Positions 27,093 to 34,900 of a stretch of 64,000 bases of DNA are shown here, one piece after another. The stretch is from a virus. A program made the position numbers and the translations under genes. Position 1 is the stretch's first letter. The number at the start of each line of letters is the position of its first letter. The stretch lies in IMG/VR virus record IMGVR_UViG_3300017917_001996, positions 186,001-250,000 of that record; one strand, 5' to 3'. The notes beneath the pieces are model-generated. The model was not told where the DNA came from, searched no databases, and worked only from the letters and a program-made list of their open reading frames with translations.

Positions 27093-27671
27093 ATGAAACC
27101 CTTTGCTCAATACCTACATGAAATGAATAAAGTCTATGAGTTCAGCATTAAAGTTGCTGGCATAGACTGCGACAAAACCCAACAGGAAAAGCTAAAGTCT
27201 GCTTTGGAGACTTATGCGGTTGAACATTTTGGACCAGTTAAAAGACTGCCAATTCAAGAACACGCAGACTTTCCGGGCTGTGGTCCAATGGAATGCCACA
27301 TGATTGATGTATCAGTTCGTTATCCTGTAGTCAGTGATCAAGTTGCACAATTAGTTGCCGAGAAGCTAAACATGCCTCGCAAGCAAGTCTTAGTTCGTAC
27401 CAAGGGCGAAGAAGCAATTCTAACCCAAACATTTGAGCCCAAAAAAGCCAAAGATGGTAGCGTACTAAACAATCCAGAACTAGACAGTGGTTCGGCTCAG
27501 GACCTAGTCGGTGAAGCTCGTAAAGAAAGTATGCTCAAAGAGTTAGAGTCACGTAAGTATGAATTTGCTGCCAAACCGGAAGCAGTTAAGACAGCAGACA
27601 TTCCAACTAACAACACAAGCCCAGTTGGTTCACGTCAAAACAAAATACCCAGCCCAGTAAAAGGAAAATAA
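27093..27671 (+). CDS. Putative capsid-targeted internal head protein (192 aa)
   Basis: Starts MKPFAQYLHEM, a T4-style capsid-targeting leader with an L-x-E cleavage site. The next 100 residues form a ferredoxin-like alpha/beta domain (VYEFSIKVAGIDCDK, LPIQEHADFPGCGPMECHMIDVSVRYPV, VLVRTKGEEA). The tail is charged and disordered. This family lies near the terminase genes of marine T4-like phages, function unknown to me. Probably inside the head; could be scaffold-related or injected. Confidence 0.65.
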   Translation: MKPFAQYLHEMNKVYEFSIKVAGIDCDKTQQEKLKSALETYAVEHFGPVKRLPIQEHADFPGCGPMECHMIDVSVRYPVVSDQVAQLVAEKLNMPRKQVLVRTKGEEAILTQTFEPKKAKDGSVLNNPELDSGSAQDLVGEARKESMLKELESRKYEFAAKPEAVKTADIPTNNTSPVGSRQNKIPSPVKGK

Positions 27672-27672
27672 A

Positions 27673-28815
27673 ATGGATTTCGCAAAAATATTAGCAAAAC
27701 TAGATTCTTTCGAGTCTAAACAAAATCTCAACGAGGGTTGGGACGATATGATGAAAGCTTCTAAAGAGAAGTCTAAGGAAGCCGACAAAGAAAAAGGCAC
27801 AGGCAAGTTTGATAAAAAAGAAACTAGCACTGGTACAGTTTACACACGTAAGTCTAGCACATTCGACGATGGCGGCGACGATAAGGACGTAAAGAAAGCT
27901 AAAAAGAAAGACAAGGAAGCCAAGAAAGATAAAAAAGATGTCAGCGAGTCAATGGCTGATTTGTTGAAGACCCTTGACGCTATTGTTGAGTCCGAGAAGA
28001 AGCCCGACGAAGATGGCGACGGTGTTCCTGATTGGGCTGACAAGAAGCCAGGCAAGGACGACAACAAAGACAAAGACGAAGATGACGACAAGGACGACGA
28101 CAAGGACGATGACAAAGAAAAAGTCGACGAAAGTAAAATTGACGAAGAAGAAGTTGAAGAAGGTCCTGAGATCCTAAAACTCAAAGCAGACCAAGCAAAA
28201 GCTAAAGGTGAAAAGTCATTTAAAGTCGGTGACAAAACTTTCCCAGTTAAAGAGTCCGATGAAGAAGTCGAAGAAGGTGTCGAAGACCGATTAAAGGATC
28301 TAGATCCTAAGAACCCAGTGAACATTCCTGCTTATCAGCGTAAAGCAAAGAGCGGCGACACTGCTGCCCTAGCTAAAGCTGCCACACCACCAAAGTCGTT
28401 GCAAGAGTGCTACGATCAAGCTATGATGGGCCAAGACGAGTCTGGCATGAACATTAGCAGCAACATGGATACTAAAACTGGCAGCAAGAGCTTGACTGTT
28501 AGCGCACGTGGCCAAGCTGCTGAAGAACTAGCACAGATTCTAAAACTATCTGGCCTAGTAGGTGGTGGTTCACATGCCGAAGAACCTGAAATGCATGTAG
28601 TAGCACAGGAAGAGTATGCTAACGAACCAAATCCAGTTGTACAAGGTATGGACGTACAAATGCAACAAGGCAACGACCTAAATCGTCCAAAGGGCACATA
28701 TCCTAAGGTTGCTGGTGGTGACAACCCAATGCAAGCAATGATGGAAGACAAGGAACTAATGATCCTTGAGGCTCGTTTAATGCAAGAACTTGAAAGCATT
28801 AAAGTTAAGAAATGA
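27673..28815 (+). CDS. Highly charged prohead/scaffold-like protein (380 aa)
   Basis: Residues 1-180 are almost entirely charged, with lysine-rich (KKAKKKDKEAKKDKK) and aspartate-rich (KDDDKDDDKDDD) tracts. DEDGDGVPDWADKKPG near residue 115 is a calcium-loop repeat of thrombospondin type. The C-terminal part has SKSLTVSARGQAAEELAQILKLSGL and a helix at the end. Several L/I-x-E sites (e.g. NLNE near 21, IVESE, VEEG) could be cut by a gp21-type protease. Composition fits a core/scaffold or internal head protein. ATGA overlap with the next gene. Confidence 0.6.
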   Translation: MDFAKILAKLDSFESKQNLNEGWDDMMKASKEKSKEADKEKGTGKFDKKETSTGTVYTRKSSTFDDGGDDKDVKKAKKKDKEAKKDKKDVSESMADLLKTLDAIVESEKKPDEDGDGVPDWADKKPGKDDNKDKDEDDDKDDDKDDDKEKVDESKIDEEEVEEGPEILKLKADQAKAKGEKSFKVGDKTFPVKESDEEVEEGVEDRLKDLDPKNPVNIPAYQRKAKSGDTAALAKAATPPKSLQECYDQAMMGQDESGMNISSNMDTKTGSKSLTVSARGQAAEELAQILKLSGLVGGGSHAEEPEMHVVAQEEYANEPNPVVQGMDVQMQQGNDLNRPKGTYPKVAGGDNPMQAMMEDKELMILEARLMQELESIKVKK

Positions 28816-29030
28816 AATCTTTCAAGCAATACTTGGCTGAAGCAGAAATGCTCAGCCAAGTAAATGAAAACAGTAATCTGCCTGTTGCCAATGATAGCAC
28901 TAGTCCTATAAATGGTAGCAAGGTAGATTACGAGTTTGCAAATAAACTCAGACGTAACCCTCCAAAACCTAAACCACATGAAAGAATACAGAGTCCGGGC
29001 AAACCACTTTTCCCAACCAGAAATTCCTGA
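28812..29030 (+). CDS. Putative capsid-targeted internal peptide (72 aa)
   Basis: Starts MKSFKQYLAEAEM, the closest match in the window to the T4 internal-protein leader (MKTYQEFIAEA), with cleavage expected after LAE. The mature part would be about 62 residues, hydrophilic and proline-rich at the end ([16 protein letters not shown]). Begins in an ATGA overlap with the 380-residue protein gene and overlaps the next gene by 53 bases. Confidence 0.65.
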   Translation: MKSFKQYLAEAEMLSQVNENSNLPVANDSTSPINGSKVDYEFANKLRRNPPKPKPHERIQSPGKPLFPTRNS

Positions 29031-29262
29031 TGCTGTTATGGACAATCAGGACCTTGCAAATCTGCAAAGGTTAGCTGGTATACAGACCATTGGTGTTGGC
29101 AAACTTGCCGAAGGCAGTAACATATCAGTAACTGGTAACGAGAAAGGCGAGTTAATGAAGAAACACAATATTAAACCAGGAACCCCAGAATGGTTCCAAC
29201 TTTGGTTTACACTGCCATATCTGACAAACACTTCTCCATTGGACCCAAAATTTAATAGATAA
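28978..29262 (+). CDS. Conserved T4-like protein, unknown (94 aa)
   Basis: Starts [18 protein letters not shown] at 28978; an earlier in-frame ATG (28936) adds only residues that look like shadow of the other frame. Contains [11 protein letters not shown] and ends with [20 protein letters not shown], phrases I associate with proteins near the terminase in marine T4-like phages. No catalytic motif. Head association is inferred from the neighbours. Confidence 0.6.
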   Translation: MKEYRVRANHFSQPEIPDAVMDNQDLANLQRLAGIQTIGVGKLAEGSNISVTGNEKGELMKKHNIKPGTPEWFQLWFTLPYLTNTSPLDPKFNR

Positions 29263-29280
29263 TTTTTTTACCTTACTGGT

Positions 29281-29288
29281 GATAAATA
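29281..29288 (+). promoter_or_regulatory. Late promoter, leaderless geometry
   Basis: GATAAATA then five bases then ATG at 29294. This supports 29294, not the GTG at 29279, as the start. Confidence 0.7.
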
Positions 29289-29293
29289 AACAT

Positions 29294-29677
29294 ATGAATA
29301 ATTACTATGTTTATGCTTATCTCAGAGAAGATGGAACTCCTTACTATATTGGTAAAGGCAATAAAAATCGAGCATGGACTAAAGGTAAAGGGGAAATAGG
29401 AAAACCTAAGGACCTTAACAGAATAATAATTGTCGAAAAGAATTTAACACTAACTGGTAGTTTAGCAATCGAAAGAAGATTAATCAGATGGTATGGTAGA
29501 AAAGATATAGGAACTGGAATACTTCGAAACCGAACCGACGGTGGTGATGGAGGAAAAGGCGCTAATGCCGGCAATAAATTATCAGAAAAAATAAAAAGAA
29601 AATATCATTGTCACACAAAGGCAAAAAGAGAACCCCTATGTCTGAAGAATCAAAAAAGAAACTTTCAGAATCATTAA
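29294..29677 (+). CDS. GIY-YIG homing endonuclease, catalytic half (frameshifted)
   Basis: 127 residues. The GIY-YIG catalytic domain is at the N-terminus: [11 protein letters not shown], then YYIGKG, with RAW and [11 protein letters not shown] helices. After residue about 100 ([10 protein letters not shown]) the frame leaves the conserved sequence and soon stops. The continuation is in the -1 frame from about 29600, so a one-base deletion in the A-rich tract at 29586-29602 has broken the gene. There is no classical slippery heptamer, so programmed frameshifting is unlikely. Confidence 0.75.
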   Translation: MNNYYVYAYLREDGTPYYIGKGNKNRAWTKGKGEIGKPKDLNRIIIVEKNLTLTGSLAIERRLIRWYGRKDIGTGILRNRTDGGDGGKGANAGNKLSEKIKRKYHCHTKAKREPLCLKNQKRNFQNH

Positions 29678-30060
29678 AGGGCAAAAACCTTGGAAAACAA
29701 AGATCAATTGAAACAAAACTTAAAATGTCTCTAACTCTCAAAGGAAGAAAAAGAGAACCGATGTCGGAAGAGACAAAGAAAAAATTAAGTGAGGCAAATT
29801 TGGGTAAACATATAGAACCATTTACAGAAGAGCATAAACAAAAAATATCAAATGCTCTTAAAGGAAAGCCTAAAAAACGAGAATCTGTAGAAAAACAAAG
29901 ACAAAAAATAATCGGAAGAAAACCAAGTATAAGCGAAAGAGAAGCATATTTAAATGCTTTAGAAAAAGGAAAAACTGTGTGCGAACACTGTAAAAAGATT
30001 TTTACATTGGGTAACTATCGTAGATGGCACGGTGACAAATGTAAGTTAAATCAAATTTAA
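29608..30060 (+). CDS. GIY-YIG homing endonuclease, DNA-binding half (frameshifted)
   Basis: 150 residues from an internal ATT/ATG region; not likely to be a free gene. Four NUMOD3 repeats (for example [45 protein letters not shown]) are followed by a zinc-finger-like end CEHCKK...NYRRWHG..CK. It continues the protein begun at 29294. The whole would be about 255 residues, a normal length for SegA-F type enzymes. It sits just before the terminase gene, a usual homing target zone. Confidence 0.7.
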   Translation: MSHKGKKRTPMSEESKKKLSESLKGKNLGKQRSIETKLKMSLTLKGRKREPMSEETKKKLSEANLGKHIEPFTEEHKQKISNALKGKPKKRESVEKQRQKIIGRKPSISEREAYLNALEKGKTVCEHCKKIFTLGNYRRWHGDKCKLNQI

Positions 30061-30086
30061 TATGTACCAGGATAAGTACATATATT

Positions 30087-31001
30087 ATGAGCGCTGAAAA
30101 TTCTCTAATTAAAAGACCGTATTCATCAGAATCCTATTCTCTCGAACAGTTACAGGAATTTGCTCGATGTGCTGACCCAATCAACGGGCCCAGGCATTTC
30201 ATGAGTAATTACTTTTATATACAGCATCCTATCAAGGGCAGAATGAACTATGTGCCCTTTGAATATCAAGATAGACTAATTGAAACATATCATAATTATA
30301 GATTCAGTATTAGTCTAATGCCTCGACAAACAGGCAAGACAACCAGCGCCGCAGGATATTTATTGTGGTATGCAATGTTTAATCCTGATAGTACTATTCT
30401 TATTGCTGCACACAAATACACAGGCGCTCAGGAAATTATGCAGCGTATTCGTTATGCTTATGAATTGTGTCCTGACTTTATTCGTGCAGGTTGTACCAGT
30501 TATAACAAGGGCAGTATTGAATTTGAAAATGGGTCGCGTATTGTGTCGCAGACAACCACAGAAACAACAGGTCGTGGTATGTCTATTACACTCCTATACT
30601 GTGACGAGTTTGCATTCGTAAGACCTACCATTGCTACAGAATTCTGGACTTCAATTTCGCCTACACTAAGCACTGGTGGTAAGGCTATTATTACTAGTAC
30701 CCCTAACAGTGACGAAGATCAATTTGCCTTGATCTGGAAAGGCAGTCAAAAGTGTATCGACGAGTTTGGCAATAAAACTGAACTTGGTGTAAATGGGTTT
30801 AAAGGTTACCAAGCCAATTGGTGGGAGCATCCTGACCGTGACGAAAAGTGGAAAGCTGAAGAAATAGGTCGTATTGGCGAAGAACGTTTTCGACGTGAGC
30901 ACGGGTGTTTATGTGGTTCATCTCTTATTAAAATAAAACATCCTAATGGTCTAATAGAAGAAGTTACTATAAATGCTTTAAAGTCTCTATTAAGTTCGTA
31001 A
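30087..31001 (+). CDS. 17: Large terminase N-terminal half fused to split-intein N fragment
   Basis: 304 residues: 273 of TerL N-extein plus 31 of intein. The ATPase shows Walker A RQTGKT (80-85), Walker B LLYCDE (169-174) and coupling motif TSTPN (203-207). The extein ends RFRREHG; the intein starts at Cys 274 with CLCGSSLIKI, a normal block A, and stops at residue 304. The downstream gene carries the matching intein C fragment followed by CEFLIF, which rejoins the gp17 sequence exactly (EHG-CEF). The product must be trans-spliced to give a 517-residue terminase that pumps and cuts DNA at the portal. Confidence 0.9.
   Translation: MSAENSLIKRPYSSESYSLEQLQEFARCADPINGPRHFMSNYFYIQHPIKGRMNYVPFEYQDRLIETYHNYRFSISLMPRQTGKTTSAAGYLLWYAMFNPDSTILIAAHKYTGAQEIMQRIRYAYELCPDFIRAGCTSYNKGSIEFENGSRIVSQTTTETTGRGMSITLLYCDEFAFVRPTIATEFWTSISPTLSTGGKAIITSTPNSDEDQFALIWKGSQKCIDEFGNKTELGVNGFKGYQANWWEHPDRDEKWKAEEIGRIGEERFRREHGCLCGSSLIKIKHPNGLIEEVTINALKSLLSS
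30906..30998 (+). other. Split intein, N fragment (31 aa)
   Basis: Begins with the nucleophile Cys (TGT at 30906). CLCGSSLI fits block A of inteins (consensus CL-x-G-x-x-LI). It ends at the stop after only 31 residues, before block B, so the split point is atypically early. The known precedent is the AceL-TerL intein (25 + 104 residues), also in a terminase. Confidence 0.88.
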
Positions 31002-31016
31002 TTTTTGATGAAACGG

Positions 31017-31024
31017 TATAAATA
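31017..31024 (+). promoter_or_regulatory. Consensus late promoter inside the split terminase, leaderless geometry
   Basis: Exact TATAAATA, five bases, then the ATG at 31030. It can drive the HNH gene and the TerL C-terminal gene independently of the N-terminal gene. Confidence 0.8.
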
Positions 31025-31029
31025 ATAAT

Positions 31030-31713
31030 ATGAGAAAGCATAAACATCATATTATTCCTAAGCATGCCGGTGGAACCAATGATCCATCAAATCTAATAGA
31101 ATTGACTATAGAGGAACATGCAGAAGCTCATCGTTTGTTATATGAAACTTACGGTAGGTGGCAAGATCGTGTAGCCTGGCTAAGTTTGTCTGGCATAATG
31201 ACAAACCAAGAAAGGATATATGAGATTTTAAAAAATTCAAATCCCGGCGGGTATAAGCATTCTGAAGAAATAAAAAAACAACTTTCTGAAATGCGTAAAG
31301 GTAATAAAAATCCAATGTTTGGAAAAGTTGCTGCTAATAGTGGAATTAAACGACCTGGTATCGGTGGCCGGAAAAAAGGGTCAGGATGGTCTGACGCAGA
31401 AAGATTAAAACAATTAGAAGTTCGATCTCAACCGGGTTATTATGATTTTACTAAAGATCCGGAGAGGAATAAAAAAATAAGTCAGGCAACTAAAGGTAGA
31501 AAAGGTTCGGCATTAGGAAAAAAATGGTTTCATAATAACGAAATTGAAACATATTCATTTAGTTGTCCTATAGGCTTTATACCTGGTAGGTTACCTGGCA
31601 GAAAATCAAACAAGGAAGGACTGCTCTGGTACAATAACGGAATTGTTAATAAGCAATTTAAAGAAGGACAACAAGTAGAAGGATTTACTCGTGGAAGAAT
31701 TAATAAAAAATAA
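31030..31713 (+). CDS. HNH homing endonuclease nested in the split intein
   Basis: 227 residues. HNH motif at the N-terminus: KHHIIPKHAGGTNDPSNLIELT followed by HAEAH. NUMOD3-like repeats follow (KHSEEIKKQLSEMRKG, NKNPMFGK, KKISQATKG), and the C-terminus is basic. It is free-standing: stop codons separate it from both intein halves. Its 3' end overlaps the GTG start of the TerL C-terminal gene by 23 bases. It probably cuts intein-less gene 17 and spreads the whole cassette. Confidence 0.85.
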   Translation: MRKHKHHIIPKHAGGTNDPSNLIELTIEEHAEAHRLLYETYGRWQDRVAWLSLSGIMTNQERIYEILKNSNPGGYKHSEEIKKQLSEMRKGNKNPMFGKVAANSGIKRPGIGGRKKGSGWSDAERLKQLEVRSQPGYYDFTKDPERNKKISQATKGRKGSALGKKWFHNNEIETYSFSCPIGFIPGRLPGRKSNKEGLLWYNNGIVNKQFKEGQQVEGFTRGRINKK

Positions 31714-32023
31714 CATCGGCCTGCAAATTTTAACAGACACAGGCTGGTCTGATTTTTCAGGACTTCTAGTAAGGGGCAGAAAGAAAACGGTACAAATACA
31801 AACGACAAATAAAAATGTTATATGTACTCTAGATCATAAATTTTTTAAACCTGATTTTACATTTGTTGAAGCACAACAATTAAGACCTCGACAAAAAATT
31901 CTAACAATTAATGGAACAGAACAAGTAGTATCAATTAAGATTCTTGACGAAAGAGAAGTATACGACTTATTTCATGTCTCGAAAAATTATAGATTTTATG
32001 CAAACGGTATACTTGCTAAAAAT
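31691..32023 (+). other. Split intein, C fragment (111 aa)
   Basis: Contains TLDH (block B) near residue 46, LFHV (block F) near 93 and terminal AKN before Cys+1 at 32024. There is no endonuclease domain inside; the mobile function is supplied by the separate HNH gene. Confidence 0.88.
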
Positions 32024-32758
32024 TGCGAATTCTTAATTTTCGACGAAACACTGATCAATGCTTCTACCTTATTAGAAATGCAGGGCACAGACCCAATCGA
32101 AAAACAAGGACAAGTACGCTGGTATCATAAACCCAAACGTGGAAGTACCTATGTGGTTGCCTTAGATCCAAGTCTTGGTACAGGTGGCGATGCTGCTGCT
32201 ATACAAGTTGTTGAACTGCCAGCATGTAAGCAAGTTGCCGAGTGGCAACACAATAAAACAGATATACGTGGGCAAATTCGAGTACTTAAAGAAATCTGTA
32301 ATTATCTTTACGAAGAAATTGGAACACAAAACGACATCTACTACAGTGTTGAGAACAACACCTTAGGAGAAGCTGCCCTAATTGCTATCAGTGAAGTTGG
32401 AGAAGAAAACATACGTGGATCTTTTGCCAGTGAACCGCGTAATGGTCAGTCTCGTAAATATAGAAGAGGTTTTACAACTACAAACAAATCAAAACTAGCA
32501 GCCTGTGCTAAGTTAAAGAGCTTGATAGAAAGCAAGAAGATGACTATATCTAGCTCTAATTTAATTTCGGAACTTAAGAACTTTGTATCTCACGGCAGCT
32601 CGTTTGAAGCTAAAATTGGCGAAACTGACGACCTAGTAATGGCAATGATCCTGGTTATCCGTGTGATACAGTATCTACAGAGCTTTGATCCCACTCTAGA
32701 CAGTTATGTTAAGGATCACGACGAGTTCATAGAACCCATGCCCTTTATTTTGATGTAA
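31691..32758 (+). CDS. 17: Split-intein C fragment fused to large terminase C-terminal half
   Basis: 355 residues from a GTG, with AAGGA seven bases upstream, overlapping the end of the HNH gene. Residues 1-111 are the intein C part: block B TLDH, block F YDLFHV and block G YANGILAKN, ending at Asn 111. The usual penultimate His is Lys here. The C-extein starts at Cys 112 (CEFLIFDETLINAS) and holds the RNase H-like nuclease: VALDPSLGTGGD (first Asp), YSVENN (Glu) and ETDDLVMAM (last Asp). After trans-splicing it completes gp17. Confidence 0.9.
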   Translation: MEELIKNNIGLQILTDTGWSDFSGLLVRGRKKTVQIQTTNKNVICTLDHKFFKPDFTFVEAQQLRPRQKILTINGTEQVVSIKILDEREVYDLFHVSKNYRFYANGILAKNCEFLIFDETLINASTLLEMQGTDPIEKQGQVRWYHKPKRGSTYVVALDPSLGTGGDAAAIQVVELPACKQVAEWQHNKTDIRGQIRVLKEICNYLYEEIGTQNDIYYSVENNTLGEAALIAISEVGEENIRGSFASEPRNGQSRKYRRGFTTTNKSKLAACAKLKSLIESKKMTISSSNLISELKNFVSHGSSFEAKIGETDDLVMAMILVIRVIQYLQSFDPTLDSYVKDHDEFIEPMPFILM

Positions 32759-32765
32759 CTAAATA
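32758..32765 (+). promoter_or_regulatory. Late promoter
   Basis: ACTAAATA overlapping the terminase stop; short leader with AAGGTCGGA before the ATG at 32791. Confidence 0.55.
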
Positions 32766-32790
32766 TAGTATTAGGACTCAAGGTCGGAAT

Positions 32791-34206
32791 ATGAAAAATA
32801 TTGAAAAAATAGCTGAGGAACTGTTTGACAAGATCCGTAGTAGATTTGAAAAGATCACCATTGGTAACGAAGAAGCCAATGAAACTGATGATCCTGCTCA
32901 GGCACGTTTCTTTAATTTTGATTATGTTGACAGGAATGGAAAAAACTACGGCAACATCATGATTAATATCGTTGATGAAGAAAGTTTAAAAATTTACTTC
33001 AGCAAAAACATCAGCGACGAGTTAAGCGAAGAAGAACAACAGGAATGGTACAACTTTCTTAAAGATCTAAGATATTTTGCCAAGCGTAATTTGCTAACAT
33101 TCGATACCAGAGATATTAGCAGAAACAATTTAACTATAAGAGATGTAAAACAAGTAGCCAAAGATACATCAGTTGTGGATTCATCTGCGGCACCTACCAA
33201 TACTGCTACTTCAGTTAACGAAAGCAAGTTATATGGTAGCACAAGAACCAGTATCCAAGAGTTTGGCCCTGTACGTTTAATCATTCGTCACAACGAAGCA
33301 GTTAACGAAGAAATTCCTGGGGCACGTAGCCGCAAGATCCGTGCCTTGTTCATTGAGACAGATCAGGGCGAACGTTTCCGTATGCCGTTTACTAAACTAA
33401 GTGCGGGTCGTGCCATGGCACAACACCTAGCACACGGTGGACAAGTTCATGACGAAGCTGGACATCACATTGTGGAGATGGTCGAAGAAATGAATAGTCT
33501 AGCATTCTTTGCTCGTAACACAAGACATAGGATGTTCGAAGAATCTGAAACACAAGCCATGGTTGAAGCCGCAGTTGAACGTTATCAAACACTACGTTCA
33601 AATCTAAAGCACATGGGCGGCACTCGTGGTTATCAAAACTTTGCTGAAAATTTTGTACCAAATACTCCAGTTGACGAAGAATTTGATTTAGATGCACTTA
33701 AAGAACGTTTTGTTAAAAAGATGTTTGATGAGAGATTAACACAGGCATTACCTTATGTACAACGAGCATATCAGCAAAGACAAGCTGAATCTAATGATCG
33801 ATATGTTAACGAATTTGATACATGGGCCGACGATTTGGTGCAAGAGCAAGACGATGCAGAAACGCAAAATATAATGAAACTTGCCGATGTTATGCAGTCG
33901 CCTATTGCGGTAGGCATTGATGGTATTGATGCAATTAATGCCATCAAAGATTACGTATCCGATGACCAACTCTTTTCGGATATTACAGAACTAAGTCGTA
34001 ATGCTGGAATTGAAGCAGATGCTCGTCCACTAATTAACCAATGGGCAATGGACCAAGGCCATTCGGCATTGTACACCTCGGAACCAACTATTCCGACACA
34101 AGAACCTCCTGTACAAGATGACGATCAGCCGATAGCACCAAAACCGGAAGCAGATATTACAGAATCCGGTTTGCGGATGTTAAAAAGGCTAGCAGGACTA
34201 GCATAA
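32791..34206 (+). CDS. Conserved T4-like protein after terminase (471 aa), possible head protein
   Basis: A late gene of unknown function. Recognisable family phrases include RLIIRHNEAVNEE, RSRKIRALFIETDQGERFRMPFTKL, AMAQHLAHGGQVHDEAGH. The C-terminus has a glutamate/proline-rich linker and ends SGLRMLKRLAGLA, an ending shared in type with other head-region proteins. The N-terminus MKNIEKIAEE also fits an I-x-E capsid-targeting leader, more weakly than its neighbours. Mostly helical. A strong terminator follows. Confidence 0.65.
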   Translation: MKNIEKIAEELFDKIRSRFEKITIGNEEANETDDPAQARFFNFDYVDRNGKNYGNIMINIVDEESLKIYFSKNISDELSEEEQQEWYNFLKDLRYFAKRNLLTFDTRDISRNNLTIRDVKQVAKDTSVVDSSAAPTNTATSVNESKLYGSTRTSIQEFGPVRLIIRHNEAVNEEIPGARSRKIRALFIETDQGERFRMPFTKLSAGRAMAQHLAHGGQVHDEAGHHIVEMVEEMNSLAFFARNTRHRMFEESETQAMVEAAVERYQTLRSNLKHMGGTRGYQNFAENFVPNTPVDEEFDLDALKERFVKKMFDERLTQALPYVQRAYQQRQAESNDRYVNEFDTWADDLVQEQDDAETQNIMKLADVMQSPIAVGIDGIDAINAIKDYVSDDQLFSDITELSRNAGIEADARPLINQWAMDQGHSALYTSEPTIPTQEPPVQDDDQPIAPKPEADITESGLRMLKRLAGLA

Positions 34207-34207
34207 T

Positions 34208-34236
34208 AAAAAGGCAGATCAATTCTGCCTTTTTTC
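34208..34236 (+). terminator. Terminator abutting the -35 box of the next promoter
   Basis: Stem AAAAAGGCAGA / TCTGCCTTTTT with a five-base loop and T run; TTGCGT begins at 34237. Confidence 0.88.
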
Positions 34237-34265
34237 TTGCGTAATCAAAAAACATATTCTATAAT
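34237..34265 (+). promoter_or_regulatory. sigma70-like promoter for outer-membrane protein gene
   Basis: TTGCGT (34237-34242), 17-base spacer, TATAAT (34260-34265). Leader with GAAGGAAA before the ATG at 34302. Confidence 0.65.
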
Positions 34266-34301
34266 AGTCGGAGTCTATGACTATTTAGAAGGAAATAAAA
34301 T

Positions 34302-34754
34302 ATGAAGAAAATCGCAATCGCATCTGTAATCGCTTTGGCTGCTACCGCAGCATCTGCATTAGAAGTTGGCACATCTGTCACTCGTGACTACTCTGGCGCA
34401 GAAAACCGTAATGGTGGCGGTATTAACCTAACTCAGCGTTATGGTGCAGTTGGCGTTACAGCCGGCTTTGATCGCTTTACAAAAGGCGAAAATGACCAAG
34501 ATCGTTACAGCGTTGTCGCTGGCTATGATGTTGCTAAGGTTGGCTCATTCACAGTGACTCCTAAGTTAGGTGTTGCGTATTTGAACAACCAAGTTGGTGA
34601 AAACGGCTATGCAATGACCGCAGGTGTTGGTGTTTCTACACCTATTACTAAACGAGTCACCCTAGGGCTAGACCTAGCAAGTCAACGTGGCCAAGACCGC
34701 GTTAAAGCCAGTGATGGCAACACTGTAGCAGTTGGCCTAAGCTATAAGTTCTAA
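34302..34754 (+). CDS. Phage-encoded outer-membrane beta-barrel protein
   Basis: 150 residues. A classic Sec signal peptide (MKKIAIASVIALAATAASA, cut after ASA at 19) precedes alternating hydrophobic strands of a small 8-strand barrel, as in OmpA/OmpX-size proteins: VGTSVTRDYSG, INLTQRYGAVGVTAGFDRF, RYSVVAGYDVAKV, VTPKLGVAYLN, ending in VAVGLSYKF. The terminal Phe with alternating pattern is the BAM recognition signal. It should insert in the host outer membrane during infection. Own promoter and terminator on both sides make it an independent unit, suggesting a host-surface role such as superinfection exclusion or receptor masking (inference). Confidence 0.8.
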   Translation: MKKIAIASVIALAATAASALEVGTSVTRDYSGAENRNGGGINLTQRYGAVGVTAGFDRFTKGENDQDRYSVVAGYDVAKVGSFTVTPKLGVAYLNNQVGENGYAMTAGVGVSTPITKRVTLGLDLASQRGQDRVKASDGNTVAVGLSYKF

Positions 34755-34775
34755 TTTGAAAATTAGACTTAACCT

Positions 34776-34803
34776 AAAAGGCAGATTTATTCTGCCTTTT
34801 TCT
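34776..34803 (+). terminator. Terminator abutting the gp32 promoter
   Basis: Stem AAAAGGCAGA / TCTGCCTTTT with a five-base loop; TTGACA begins at 34804. Nearly the same stem as the terminator at 34208. Confidence 0.88.
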
Positions 34804-34833
34804 TTGACATTGATAAATACTATATCATATACT
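34804..34833 (+). promoter_or_regulatory. sigma70-like promoter with embedded late box for gp32
   Basis: TTGACA (34804-34809), 18-base spacer, TATACT (34828-34833). A late-type GATAAATA lies at 34812-34819 in the spacer, so gene 32 could be read both early and late. Leader about 60 bases. Confidence 0.65.
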
Positions 34834-34900
34834 AATGCTTGTGCATTATTGTATGATTAGGCACTTTGTAAGACCATCTTAATTTTAAGGAGAAAACATT

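Noticed and set aside
29586-29602. Programmed -1 frameshift in the GIY-YIG gene
   Set aside because: The zero-frame codons do not form an X-XXY-YYZ heptamer, so a plain one-base deletion is simpler.
30999-31690. Group I or II intron interrupting the terminase
   Set aside because: Both flanks encode intein blocks in frame with the exteins, and the joined protein matches only after protein splicing.
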